The notes below the pieces were generated by a model, which ran no database searches, was not told the DNA's origin, and saw nothing but the letters and a program-made list of their open reading frames with translations. From Diplosphaera chodatii (taxonomy: Eukaryota; Chlorophyta; Trebouxiophyceae; Prasiolales; Stichococcaceae): 64,000 bases of DNA. A program made the position numbers and the translations under genes. Below, piece by piece: positions 48,111 to 58,600 of this stretch. How positions within the stretch are numbered: the first letter of the stretch is position 1; the number at the start of each line of letters is the position of its first letter. Location: positions 682,001 to 746,000 of the forward strand of contig JAALGY010000020.1 of assembly GCA_032358165.1 (NCBI GenBank), written 5' to 3'.

Positions 48111-48179
48111 GTCTTCACTTCTTCACACTTGCCTCTTCTCTCTCTCTCTTCTCTCTTCTTCTTCCTCTTTATTCTCTAG
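48111..48179 (+). other. Long polypyrimidine tract ending in AG
   Basis: About 65 bases that are almost all C/T (tctctctctcttctctcttc in the core) end in ctctag before gtgggtg. This is an extreme 3' splice-site-like tract, or a microsatellite, upstream of the glycosyltransferase gene. Ordinary introns in this window have much shorter tracts. Confidence 0.6.
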
Positions 48180-48545
48180 GTGGGTGACCACCAGTTGACT
48201 TCCAGAATCTGGCTTGAAGTCACACGTTCTGATGCCCCATGCAGAGGCGCGGCTCCTCCCCGCCAGCGGCGTGGCAACTTGAGATGTGAAGCCCATAAGA
48301 GTTCGCCTTGTTTGCTTGATCCATTACTCGGATCGTTGCACAGTGTCGCAGGGGCCCTACTGCATTGATCTGGCTTTATCACACGGTTCATTGCACCGGA
48401 GACGCTGCGATGAGGCGTGAATCGCGACCGTCTACAAAGCTGTGATGACATAGACAGTTTGCCACCCGATCGTGCGGAGCATGGCGCGGTGTGCACACCC
48501 GCTCGCATGCTGGTTTGAGCCGCTGCAACAGCCGGCAAGGTCATC

Positions 48546-51500
48546 ATGTTGCGACGTCCCAGCTGCGGCGGCATGACCGACAAGGTCCATGTTAAAGCCG
48601 CCCACGCGTTCGCGCCGCCTGCGATTTGCGGCGCCAGGGCAGCATGGGCAGCTGCCGCGGCGGTGGCAATGCTGTTAGTCACCGCCGCTGCAGTGGCATC
48701 CAGCTGTCGCAGCGGCACAGCACGGCCCTGGTGCCCTCAGCAGTACACGCCCAGCTTCAAAAGGTTCGTGGCAACGCTGTGAGACACCCAGAGCACAGCT
48801 GGCTACGGTGCAAAAATTGGTGATCTGCCAAGAAATGTGAGTCAATGTGCAGAGTGTCAAACTGATTGAACTTGGACCGTGCACAGGTCACGCACCAGCA
48901 GGACAGCCCTGCGATGGGGCGTGCCGGTCAACACGAGCGCGTTCTCGGACTTGCCCCGCCGCAGCGACACCTGCAATCGGCTCCTGAACACGCCACGCAT
49001 CGCGCTGCTGTTCCTGTCGCGTGGGGCCATGTATCACGAGGAGGTGTGGGCCCGGTGGTTCGCCGGCGCCGCTGGGCTCATCCCAAAGCCCTCGCTGCAG
49101 GTGCACCCGACCTGAGCATAGCGACCAGCCTCCGTGTGCAGCACAGATACCTGTCCATCGGCAGAAGCCTTTGTGATTCGGTTCCGGCAGCAATATCATG
49201 GCCCACAGGATCGGCCAGGGAGCTGAAGGGATGGTTGACCGTGCAGGTGCACGGCTGCAACAACGTGGACCAGATCCGCAAGGCGTGCTGGGTGGACAAA
49301 GAGGCGCCTGTGCTGGAGCAGCAGTTCCTGTACAATGTGTATGTACATCCCGCGCCAGACTACGAAGGTACACACCTGCTACAAGGTCGTTTGTCTTATC
49401 ATCTCGTTACATCGGGTGCATCATTGCAACCTCACGATGTTGCTTGCACAGCCTGCACAAGCAGATGCTGCTGGCGGACATGGACAAGCGTCTGCAACTG
49501 GTTGACAGCGTTTGCCATATGCAGGCCCGGCCGAAGGCAGCGTGTTTGAGGGGCATATGATTCCCGATCGCATCGAAGTGAGCATACGCCCACGTCTTGT
49601 GGCATTTGACCTCCTCGTGTGCAGTGTGACGTCTGAAGCGCTAACTGGCTCCGGTGGCATACCAAGCCTTGGGGCTATCATGCTTGCATCACTGCTCTGA
49701 TGTGAAAACGGTGCGATGCTGATGCCCTGCGATACCTGCAGACGAGCTGGGCGAGCGCTAGCCTGACGGAGGCGACCAGGAACCTGCTGCGCCATGCGCT
49801 GCGGGACCCCCATGCCCAGCAGTTCCTGATGCTCAGCGACACCGGGGTGCGCCCCCACATGGAGTTGTTGCAGATATTCAAATTTACAGATGGTGTATTG
49901 CTGTCTTCGGGCCCAACTGGACTCGAAGCCGTAGGTGACCCAGCATGGCGGCCTGTGCATGGCAGCACTGGGACGCCTGGGCTGCTTGATCAATGTACCG
50001 CAGAGCGCACGGCCCAATGGCACGGGCGGCATGGTGGCGTGCCTGTCGCCGGGGTCCTGGGCCGTTGCGTGCATCCTCCTGCCTGCAAACGTCAGCAGCA
50101 GTGCGCTGCAGCGCCGCCACGTTGTCGTGACGCCGGCTCATGTGCACCTGCAGCTGCCACTGTACCCAGCCACGACGGTGTACCTGCAGCTCATGAGCGA
50201 GTCCCGCAGCCGCATCAACGCCTGCGACAAAAAGTCCGACAGCCGTGTCACTGGGGTAAGGTACTTCGCCTGTGGTTGTCATGTGTGCTGTTGTGCCAGC
50301 ATGATGCTTTGGCTATAACCTGGTACTGCCTGCTACGGACATCCAGGGCCTGTTGCTAAATCGCTGTTCTATAATGCCAAAAGTGTTGCCCTACGCAGCG
50401 CCCGGTGAGTCAGTGGAACTGGAGGCCCAAGCTGCAGAGCAAAGCCGGCATCATGCGGAAGTATTTCCGCAAGCACACACAGGTGATCGCCTGCATTGCT
50501 GGCAGCATTGTTGCATCTACTTGCATGCAGAATCTACCACCTTTATCACAGAGAGCTGTAAGTGCATTCTGCAGTGAACGTTCACCTTGCATGCGGCTGA
50601 CGTTGCACATGTGATTCCAACAGTGGGTGGGGCTGCGGCGGCCACATGCCGAGGCCATCATGGCAGACGAAAGGGTGTTTGCCGCCTTCCAGGAGTACTG
50701 CGTGTCGGGCATGGACAACAAGGGTCATTATCAGCAGTGCAAGGTCAGTCGCTGCATGCCTCCGTGTGTTCTGCAGAACAGCACGACTGATGCAAGCCAG
50801 TCTGTTTCAAAAGCATGACAACACAGGCGCACAGCAGCCGCGAGCGCAGTTGAGCGTGTGTGCCGTGCAGGTGGACGAGCACTACTTCTCCACCCTGCTG
50901 GCAATGCAGAAGCGGGATCTGGAGACTGACTGCAAGGGCGGCCTGGTGAGCTTGCTGATGCTCACCATGCAAACTGCGACCACATGCCCAATCATGGACA
51001 TTTGTGTCGTGTTACCGCCTGCCCATTTTGCGATGCTTTGCGCCGTGTAGGTCACCAGCAATTGGGAGAAGAAGGGTCGCCACGCAGGTCTGTGCATGCA
51101 CAGGCAGCTTGAACATGTTCAAAGCATCCCAAAGGCTACTGAGCAAGTGTGCCTGTTTAGTCTGACTGTTGCCCACAGTTGCCCTGTGCAACGCAGGAGG
51201 ACCATACGAGTACTTTCCGCCAGACATCAGTGCAGACCTGTGAGTCCCAGACCCTGCATGGTGCCTCTTTGAGATCGGAGCAGGCGGCAAGAGACATGCA
51301 TGCAACACCGCAACACAGTCAGTCGTTCCCATGTGTGCTGCCGTCTTCGATACAGGTTTGCGCGCCTGCGGAACGAGATCGACTGGGGCCTGCAGCACAA
51401 TCCCTCCGCATGCATCGTCTATGCAGCGCTGGAGCTGGGGCGCCGGGGTTTTGTGCCCGTGAGCAAGCTGACAGAGCGCACCTGCCCCGACAGATTTGGG

Positions 51501-51740
51501 GGCGCCTGGGTAGCGCTTTCACAGGTGCGACTCGTGAAGCAGGATCAGATGAAGCGACATCCGAAGTGTTACACAGCTGATGTCATCAGTTCCAGTGGCT
51601 GTAAGAGGCAATGCCGACCCAGGCGGATTGGCGTGTTGCAGGAGTGCCCGCTGTTCGCCCGGAAGTTTCCAGCAGACACTGCAGCTGCGGTCCTGGAGGT
51701 GCTGTCAAACGCCACCAACTCCTTGCAGATCCTGCCATGA
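48546..51740 (+). CDS. GT14/DUF266-type glycosyltransferase (core-2/I-branching-like), 13 exons
   Basis: It is a Golgi type II membrane enzyme of the family that adds sugars to cell-surface glycans. I read exons 48546-48763, 48887-49100, 49247-49367, 49525-49577, 49742-49846, 50154-50255, 50399-50482, 50624-50743, 50871-50945, 51051-51087, 51197-51239, 51356-51524 and 51642-51740, giving 479 aa in one frame. The anchor is AAWAAAAAVAMLLVTAAAVA (about residues 31-50). Family blocks in order are PRIALLFLSRGAMYHEEVWA, YNVYVHPAPDY, GSVFEGHMIP, SWASASLTEATRNLLRHALR, FLMLSDTG joined to LPLYPATTVY, ESRSRINACDKK, SQWNWRPKLQSKAG, VDEHYFSTLLAMQ, TDCKGGLV and ECPLFARKFP. The first Met precedes the anchor directly. 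Donor and acceptor sugars cannot be inferred. Confidence 0.9.
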
Positions 51741-52146
51741 CTTGGTACCCAGCCACAGTGGTGTGCGGGCGCATCAGTTCAGCAGCGAACAACGGCAGCA
51801 TCAGGCGTCCGGTTGTCAGCAGTCGAGTAGCAGGGATCCCGACTGCTGCTTCATGACTTCACATTGGGGCTGAGTGACCATGCTGGCCAATGCTGGCCAG
51901 CATGGCCACGAATGCTATGCCATTCATGGCGTTGCAGAGTGCGGGGAGGCTCAGGTCTTGCAGATCTGCAGCAGGACTGTTTCTCGAGGACTGTTCCTTC
52001 GTTTGAGTTAACTGGCTGCAGTGCCACTTTCAGTGCATTCTTTGTATGGCATATTTCTGGATCTTCTAGACAGTCGTCAGTGTTGCTTTGCACCTTCGGT
52101 CGTGTACAAGGGTTGTGAACTGTCAAGACTGAATCTTGTGGCAATT
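51741..52146. other. Convergent intergenic region, GT14 gene / LRR gene
   Basis: The 406 bp lie between two facing stop codons and contain the 3' UTRs. The only notable element is the 11-bp inverted repeat at 51878-51905. Confidence 0.5.
51878..51905. repeat. Hairpin-forming inverted repeat downstream of the GT14 stop
   Basis: ccatgctggcc (51878-51888) and ggccagcatgg (51895-51905) are perfect 11-bp arms around the loop aatgct. It begins about 138 bp after the stop codon, in the probable 3' UTR. Confidence 0.75.
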
Positions 52147-55100
52147 TCATCGTGTGCGGACCGTTTTGGCTGGCCGCTCTTTGAGCTTACACTGTCCACC
52201 TTGCAAGGTAGCTGTATGTGACCTGGCCAGCTTCTTTGACTGCTTGCCTGGCGCCCCAGACTTGGCTGCCGGCTGCTTGGTAGCCTGTGGCTGTGTTGCG
52301 GCAATTGCCGCCCCCGTGTGTGCCGCTTCAGGTGCGTCAGCCAGTACATCATCAGCCCCCAACCCATCCCACGCAGACCCTGCAGACAGAACCCATTTGC
52401 AGAACTCGTCCGGCAGTCTAGGACAGGCACGATGCCGGGGCATTGATGTGTGACATAGTTGTTCTCCCCAGGCTTGCTGTGATGATGCAGATTCAAACGA
52501 CAAACTCACACGAAGTGCCCGTGGCGCCGCCTAGGCCGACGTCATGTGCAGCAGCAAGCCCACGCTCGCTCTGCAGCAGCCGCGCCACTGAGGCGCCCGT
52601 CAACGCCGCTGCTGCAGGGCCGGGACCCGCCGCCGCCGGCTCTGCAGACGCGTCCGCTGCGGCCGTCGCCGCCGCCGCGCCGCCCTTCTTGCCCCGCCTC
52701 GTCTTCGCGCCCTTCTTCCTCCCCTTCTGGGCGGCCTCGGCGTCCACCACGGCCACCACGCCGCTGGCGGGCGCAGTGGGGCCAGCCTTGCCCGCGGCGC
52801 CGGCCGCCGACTGGGCTGCTGAATGCGTCTGTGGCGCCAGCACCTGCGAATCGCACAACTCCTGACTGAGGTGCGCGCCAGTGACCCAAAGCCTGCTTCC
52901 TGCTGGGGACATCATTGGACTCCGTATGCTGCTGCACCAAGCCGGAGTGCAGCTCGCCCAGTCATGTGCACTGCATGGCAGGCGCACACCAGCACACACC
53001 TCTTCCAGGAAGCTGCGCTCGCCTCCCCCCGCGTGTGTTGTGCGCTGCTCAGCATCCGAGTCGCTGTCTGGCTCAGCTTCACGCTGCCGCTGCCCATGCG
53101 ACCTGCCTGCTGCTGCTGCTGAGGGACCACCCGCAGGCCGCCCTTCTGCGCGCAAGGCTGCGCCCCCGGCAGCCGCTGGCTGGGCAGCAGGGTGCTTCTC
53201 GACAGCAGGCTGTGGTTGCTTCTGCTTCTTCGTGCTGCCTGGCACAGCCGGTGCTGCAGCCTTGCGTTTGCTGCCTGCTGCAGGGTTGGCGTTCGCCTGT
53301 GCTGCCTCGCGGGCGCTGGGGCCTGCGCCATTGGCTGCCGTCGGCCCGCTGTCTGCGCCCCGACTGGCTGCTGTGCTGTTTCTCTCGCCTCTGGCGGGTG
53401 CTGCCGGCGCCGCCGTCTGCGCGTCTGCCTCCTGCTGCCGTGTGAGGCGGCCCCTGATACGCTGCCGCACCTGTGTAAATGACAGCTCCTCGCTGATACC
53501 CCACCATGCAGGCGACATGGAGTTGTAGCATGTGCGCGAGGTCAGTATGCGTATGGAGTTGTTGTCGTGGACGGCTTGAACCACTGTCCAGGCACAGCGC
53601 ACCCGCTTCCCGTCCAGGATCTCGAGCAGCGGCAACATTTCCTGCGCACACCGCGGCGGCTGTCATCAGCACACACGCAAAACCCTTCACGGTGTAAGCT
53701 GGATCGCGAGCACTGCAGCAGATCCAGGCCGAGGTCAACCCCACCAGCAGCTCCTCCCGGTGCGTGGCGGCGGCCGCCAGCGGGGCGCCCTTGACGCTCA
53801 GCTGCTGCAGCAGCGGCAGCTTGGCCAGGACCTGCCACATCGGCAGGCAAGCAAGCGTCCAGCAGTGATCATGGAGCATGTTCTGTGGCATGGCTGGCAT
53901 GGCTCAACATTGACATGGATGCATGGGTGGGGGCGGTTTGCAGGTGTGCGGAAGTTGCGAACAGGGCTCGCCTGCAGGTCCGACAAAGACCTGAGCGGGC
54001 AGCCGCTGAGGTCCACGATCTTCAGCCGCGTGTTGGCCGCCAGCTCGCCCGGCAGCCTGCCGGCACAGGTGCGCACTGTGGCCATCAGGTGCCCGAGACG
54101 GCACGTCCACTACACGGCACGCCGGCTCCAGCTGCCTCTGCCAGCCCACACCGCAGCATGACAGGGCAACCTCCGAGGAGGCCGCATCCAGCAGGGACAT
54201 CAGCTCGGCGAAGCAAAGGCGCAAGTCCGCAGCCCTGTGACGGTGTCCGCTGGCCGTGTGTCTGCGGCGTGAAGCGGGAACCGAGTTGGTCCACGCCGAG
54301 GTGCACCTGGTGAGCTCGTTGTGGCCCAGGCGCAGCTCCTGCAGCGCCTGCAGCCCCGCCAGGCTGTCCCCCAGGTCCGCCACCTCGTTGTGCGCCATGG
54401 ACAGCTTCTCCAGCGCCGTGCAGCCCCTGCAGTGCCGCAGATACAAGTGTGGTTGCCGCCACAGGGCGCCACCAGACTGTCCGCAGACAACGTCGCTGCT
54501 GTGCGGGTGACTACGCCTCCCGTGGCATGCCGCAAGCTGCTTCAACGCTGCACCTCCAATGGAGCCGATGGCGGCCAGGCGCTATATTGCCGGACACAAG
54601 GGCCGTGGTGTGTGATCAAACTTGCGATTGCTGCTGCCGGGTATGCCGAGGCTGCACCTGAGCATGTTGCTGAGCTCCGTGATGCTGTTGTTCTTGATGA
54701 CCACCGTGTTGAGATCGGGCAGCTTGCCCAGTCCTGCGCCAGCAGCGTGGTGGCCCCTGAGGCAGCCCCTCATTCACGGGCGCAAAATTTGGTCAGGATA
54801 TCTCATATGACAGCGTACCTCGGATGTCTGTGACCGCGTTGTTTGTCAAGATGAGTGCACGCAGCTTTGGGACGCCGCGCAGCTTCACCGTGCCGGACAC
54901 TTGGTTGTCGGACAAGTTCAGCACCTGTTGACGTTGATGTGCACTTCTCATGCATCGATCAACAAGCTGTCGGCATATAGGTTCAGGCAGTGCAGGATTG
55001 TATAGCGTGTGCAGCACACGCCTGCAGCTGCGGAACGTCCAGCCTGGGCACTTTGGTGATGCGGTTGCCGGCCAGCAGCAGCTGCTTCAGGGTTGTGCTT

Positions 55101-55276
55101 GCAGCAAGGCCGCCAAACTCCGTCAGCTCATTATTCTCAAGGTTGAGGCGCAGCAGCTGCTTGAAGGGACCCAAATCGCCGACGCTGGTCACGCCCTTGC
55201 CCGCAGCGTTGACATTGGTGACCAGCGCCGGCGGCTCCTCTGGATGCAGCTTCGCAACAAAGTCTGGGCTGAACAT
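52147..55276 (-). CDS. Leucine-rich-repeat protein with basic Ala-rich C-terminal tail
   Basis: ATG 55276 starts MFSPDFVAKLHPEEPPALVT. Successive exons then give SDS22-type LRRs: LGPFKQLLRLNLENNELTEF, TTLKQLLLAGNRITKVPRLD, VLNLSDNQVSGTVKLRGVPK, LRALILTNNAVTDIRG and LPDLNTVVIKNNSITELSNM. After these come CTALEKLSMAHNEVADLGDS, LQALQELRLGHNELTR, TRLKIVDLSGCPLRSLSDLQ and LPLLQQLSVKGAPLAAAATH. An LRR-cap-like segment EMLPLLEILDGKRVRCAW (about 53641-53590) follows. The C-terminal third is Ala/Gly/Lys-rich with GVVAVVDAEAAQKGRKKGAK and RRGKKGG, suggesting a nuclear or nucleic-acid-associated role. The last exon ends in KLKERPAKTVRTR and a stop at 52147. It resembles plant LRR proteins annotated as outer-arm-dynein-light-chain-1-like; the role is unknown. 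Joins in the tail (52300-53500) are approximate. Confidence 0.75.
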
Positions 55277-55657
55277 GATGCTTGTTGTCTTTTGAATACA
55301 GCAAGCAGACTATGAATTCACAGTAAGGCACTGCGGCTTGTAAATATTGGTGTTCCAATGCTTAACTGATCTGTGTGCGATCCCACATGCATGCAAATGT
55401 CATCGGAAGGTCGACGGTACGTAGAGGTGTGCGGGGACGACACAGCTATTATCACATAGATGCTCTCAGCTGCCTTCGGCAAATGGCAACAGCGGTTCGT
55501 GCCCAATGGCTTTCGAGGACCAGTGGGTCCCGACCTCCCGAGATGTCAAAGCGCAGCATCCTGCAGCCGGCATAGTGGAAGGTGCAACGTGCAAGCCAGC
55601 AGTGTTCCCACTTCCCAAAGCTGATGTATGCAACCCACATGTGGCCCGCCATACCAA
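55277..55657. other. Intergenic, LRR gene promoter and MPP10 3' flank
   Basis: The 381 bp lie between two minus-strand genes. No supported feature is visible. Confidence 0.5.
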
Positions 55658-58600
55658 TCACAGCTTCAGCCGCTCTGCTGGAATTGCATCGCTTGGCGGT
55701 GCTGCTGCGAACTTCCTGCCACCCGCCTTGGCCGCTGCATCCGCCACCTGCACAGATTGCCGACACGATGTTTTTGCCCATGCGCATCCTGACGACTGAT
55801 ATGAGAACTCCAGGATAGGGTAAGGTCTGTGGTGTGCCGTGCATTTCATGTCCCAGATTGGAGTACGCAAAGCCTCTGGGCAGCTGGCTCTGCACGGGTG
55901 TGGGTACCAACAAAGGGGCACCTGCTGGTCCTGCAGCCTGGCAAAGACCTTGGACGACTTGGTGAACTCTGACCGTGTGCCCTGCTTGCGCGCCTTGCGT
56001 GCCTCCTGCACGGCGGAGCAGGTTTTGCTGTCAGCCATGCTTGACAAGCGTGTTAAGCCACAGTCGTGCCACAATATCAACTCAGTAGTTTGCTTCACGC
56101 ATATGACATGCAGCTGCCATTGATGTGGCATCTGCTTGACGCCAACATATGAAACTGCTTGGCACGTCATGAGACGTGTGCAAACCTTATCGGCTGCCTT
56201 GGCAGCGGCCTCGGACTTGCGGTCTGGCAGCGACGCCGTGCCGCCGGCAGCCACCGACCGCTCCCGCCGGTCGGCCTCCTGCACGTGCACCAGCAGGCGA
56301 TGGGCATGACCCCACCCTGATGACCGACAGTCTGTGTCTGCTCCATGCAACACTGCAGTTTGGGGATAACAGGCAGAGGACCATCTGCAGGAACTCCAGT
56401 AAAGATGATCAAGCACAATACTGAGATGCCAGTGTACCATAGCATCACCAGGGCAGAGCCAACATCAAGGGTGTACTGCTCGTTAGTATCCGTTGAGTCA
56501 ACACCAGCATGTGGCAACCCATCGGCACCTTCTGCGCCGTGCGCTTTTTGCCGGCGCGCTTCTTGGCGGCCCGCGCCCGCCGCCGCTCCTCCCGCGACGC
56601 CTCGCCCTCGCCCGCCGGCGGGGCCCCGCGGCGCCCCTCCGGCCTGTACACCTCGCCCGCGTACCGCATCCCCGCCTCGCTCGCGATCTGCAAATAATGT
56701 CGGGCTGCTTTGCTCAAAGCGCCTCACACAGAGACACATCAGCTGCTTGGTGCCCTGCCCGTTCATCACGACCGGCACCTCAGCCCGCGACACCGTGACC
56801 ATGTTCACACAGCACACACGGCACACTACAGCACACAAGGCTCCGCTAAATGTAGGTCCTGCGCCTGTTATTTCGCGGGTGGGCGGGCACCAACCTGGGG
56901 GGCGACCTCCTCCAGGGCGAGGGCGGGCAGTCTTTAGTCTTTGTTTGCCGTCCACCACACACAGCGCATGCAGCAGAAAGCTCACGACGCCTATCAGGTT
57001 CTGTGGCGGGTCACCTGGGGCGCGACCTCCTCCAGGGCGAGGGCGGGCACCTCAGCGCGCACCGCCATGTCCTCCACCACCGGCTTGGGCGCAAAGTGAA
57101 AGTGCGACAGCGCGTCCAGCTTGCCGAACAGCGCCTGCGCGCACCGCGCACGACGTTGACGGCGACACCACAGGCGCGACCATCGGCAGATGCAGCCGGC
57201 CACCGGCAGATGCAGACGCAGGATGACCAGCGACTGCGCACCCAGTTCGTCACAGCACATCGGCTGCTACAGATCACGTCCAGCACGGCACGGATGTGGT
57301 GCAAGCCAGTCTTGGGGCATCGCAAAAATGCAGAGCATGCTCAGTGCCGGCTGCCAAAACCTCAATAGATGCTAGAGTCTGGTGCCATGCCATTGGCGCA
57401 TGTAGATATACGGATAGTCCCTTTTCAATCATGTCACGCCCAGCTGATCTATAGCATAGCAGTGCGCCCCGACAGTCATCAGCAGCCCACCTTGAGCAGG
57501 GTGCGGGCTTCGGCTTTGGTGGCGGCATCGCGTTCCTCCAGCACATCACCGCCAGGCCTGGCGGCCTTGACATACTCCTCCTCGTAGAGCTCCCCCAAGC
57601 CCTACAGCAACAGTGGCACACTGTCTGCACCCCATTTGTCCACCTGAACCAAGACCCTGGCAATGCCCGATCAGTATGTTTGAGCAATCCAAAAGCTTCC
57701 CGCCTGCGGTCTCGACACAGAGGCTGCGCAGTACACTGCTGTGTAGGCAAAGCTGCCTTCAAAAGGTCCCATTGGCACACTCGGGATGGCCTCGCTTGAA
57801 TTATGGCATCGCCCTGCAGCAGCTTGCCGAGCTGTGGGCAAGCTCTGGACCTGCTGTGCCACTGTCATCGCGGTCCTGCTGTTCACGTTGCATCTGCTGA
57901 TATCCGGTGCCCAGGCCCGATCGTACGATCCAGTACCTTGCCGCTTTTGCGGTCGTCCAGCTCCAGCTGGGTTTTGCGCGTGTCGGGCGGCGGCGGCGCC
58001 ACCCGCACCACATCGTCCCACTGTCGCTCCGCCACCCGAGCCCTGCACATCCCTCAGCCTCCTGAGTCACCAGTCTGGTGCAGACAGGCCGTGGGTGATG
58101 TGGACTCTCCTCCGAAGGTCTGCAGGATTGCTGATGCACACCCTCCTTGGGCTGCAGACGACCGACCCACTGGTTGTTGCATCATCACCATGCACAGTGT
58201 GGGCGCATGCACCTGGTCTGCTTGGAAGGGGTGCCCTGCCTGCTTGCACTGCAGTTACATACCACAGTCACATTCATGCGCTGTTGGCAGCAGTACTGGC
58301 GGTGGCGCACTTGATGCGGTCCTCCAGGGAGGCGGTGCCCTCCTCGGTGGGGGCGGGCGGCGGCGCCAGGGTGCGCTCAAAGTCCAGGTCCAGCTCCAGC
58401 GCCGAGTTCAGCGGCCGCTGGCCTGCACCGGGCAGCCCGAATGAACGAGTCACCATCCCCTTCATATGTCATATGATCTACTTGAGATGCAGACTCCATT
58501 GTGCAGTGTTTGGCCCAGATTGAACCTCCAGCTGAATCAAGAATGGGAAGTTCCTGGATGATCTAGTGCGTCAATGGCAGGGTTAGCTGGAGCTGACGCA

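Noticed and set aside
48176..48718. 180-codon minus-strand open frame
   Set aside because: It overlaps antisense the first exon of the glycosyltransferase and the polypyrimidine tract; no recognisable motif or splice partner.
49850..50150. Open frames between two glycosyltransferase exons
   Set aside because: The conserved SDTG|LPLYP junction shows this stretch is an intron of about 307 bp, despite its long open frames on both strands.
52881..53528. 215-codon plus-strand open frame
   Set aside because: Antisense to the Ala/Lys-rich tail of the LRR gene; no motif, and the minus frame has the family-like blocks.
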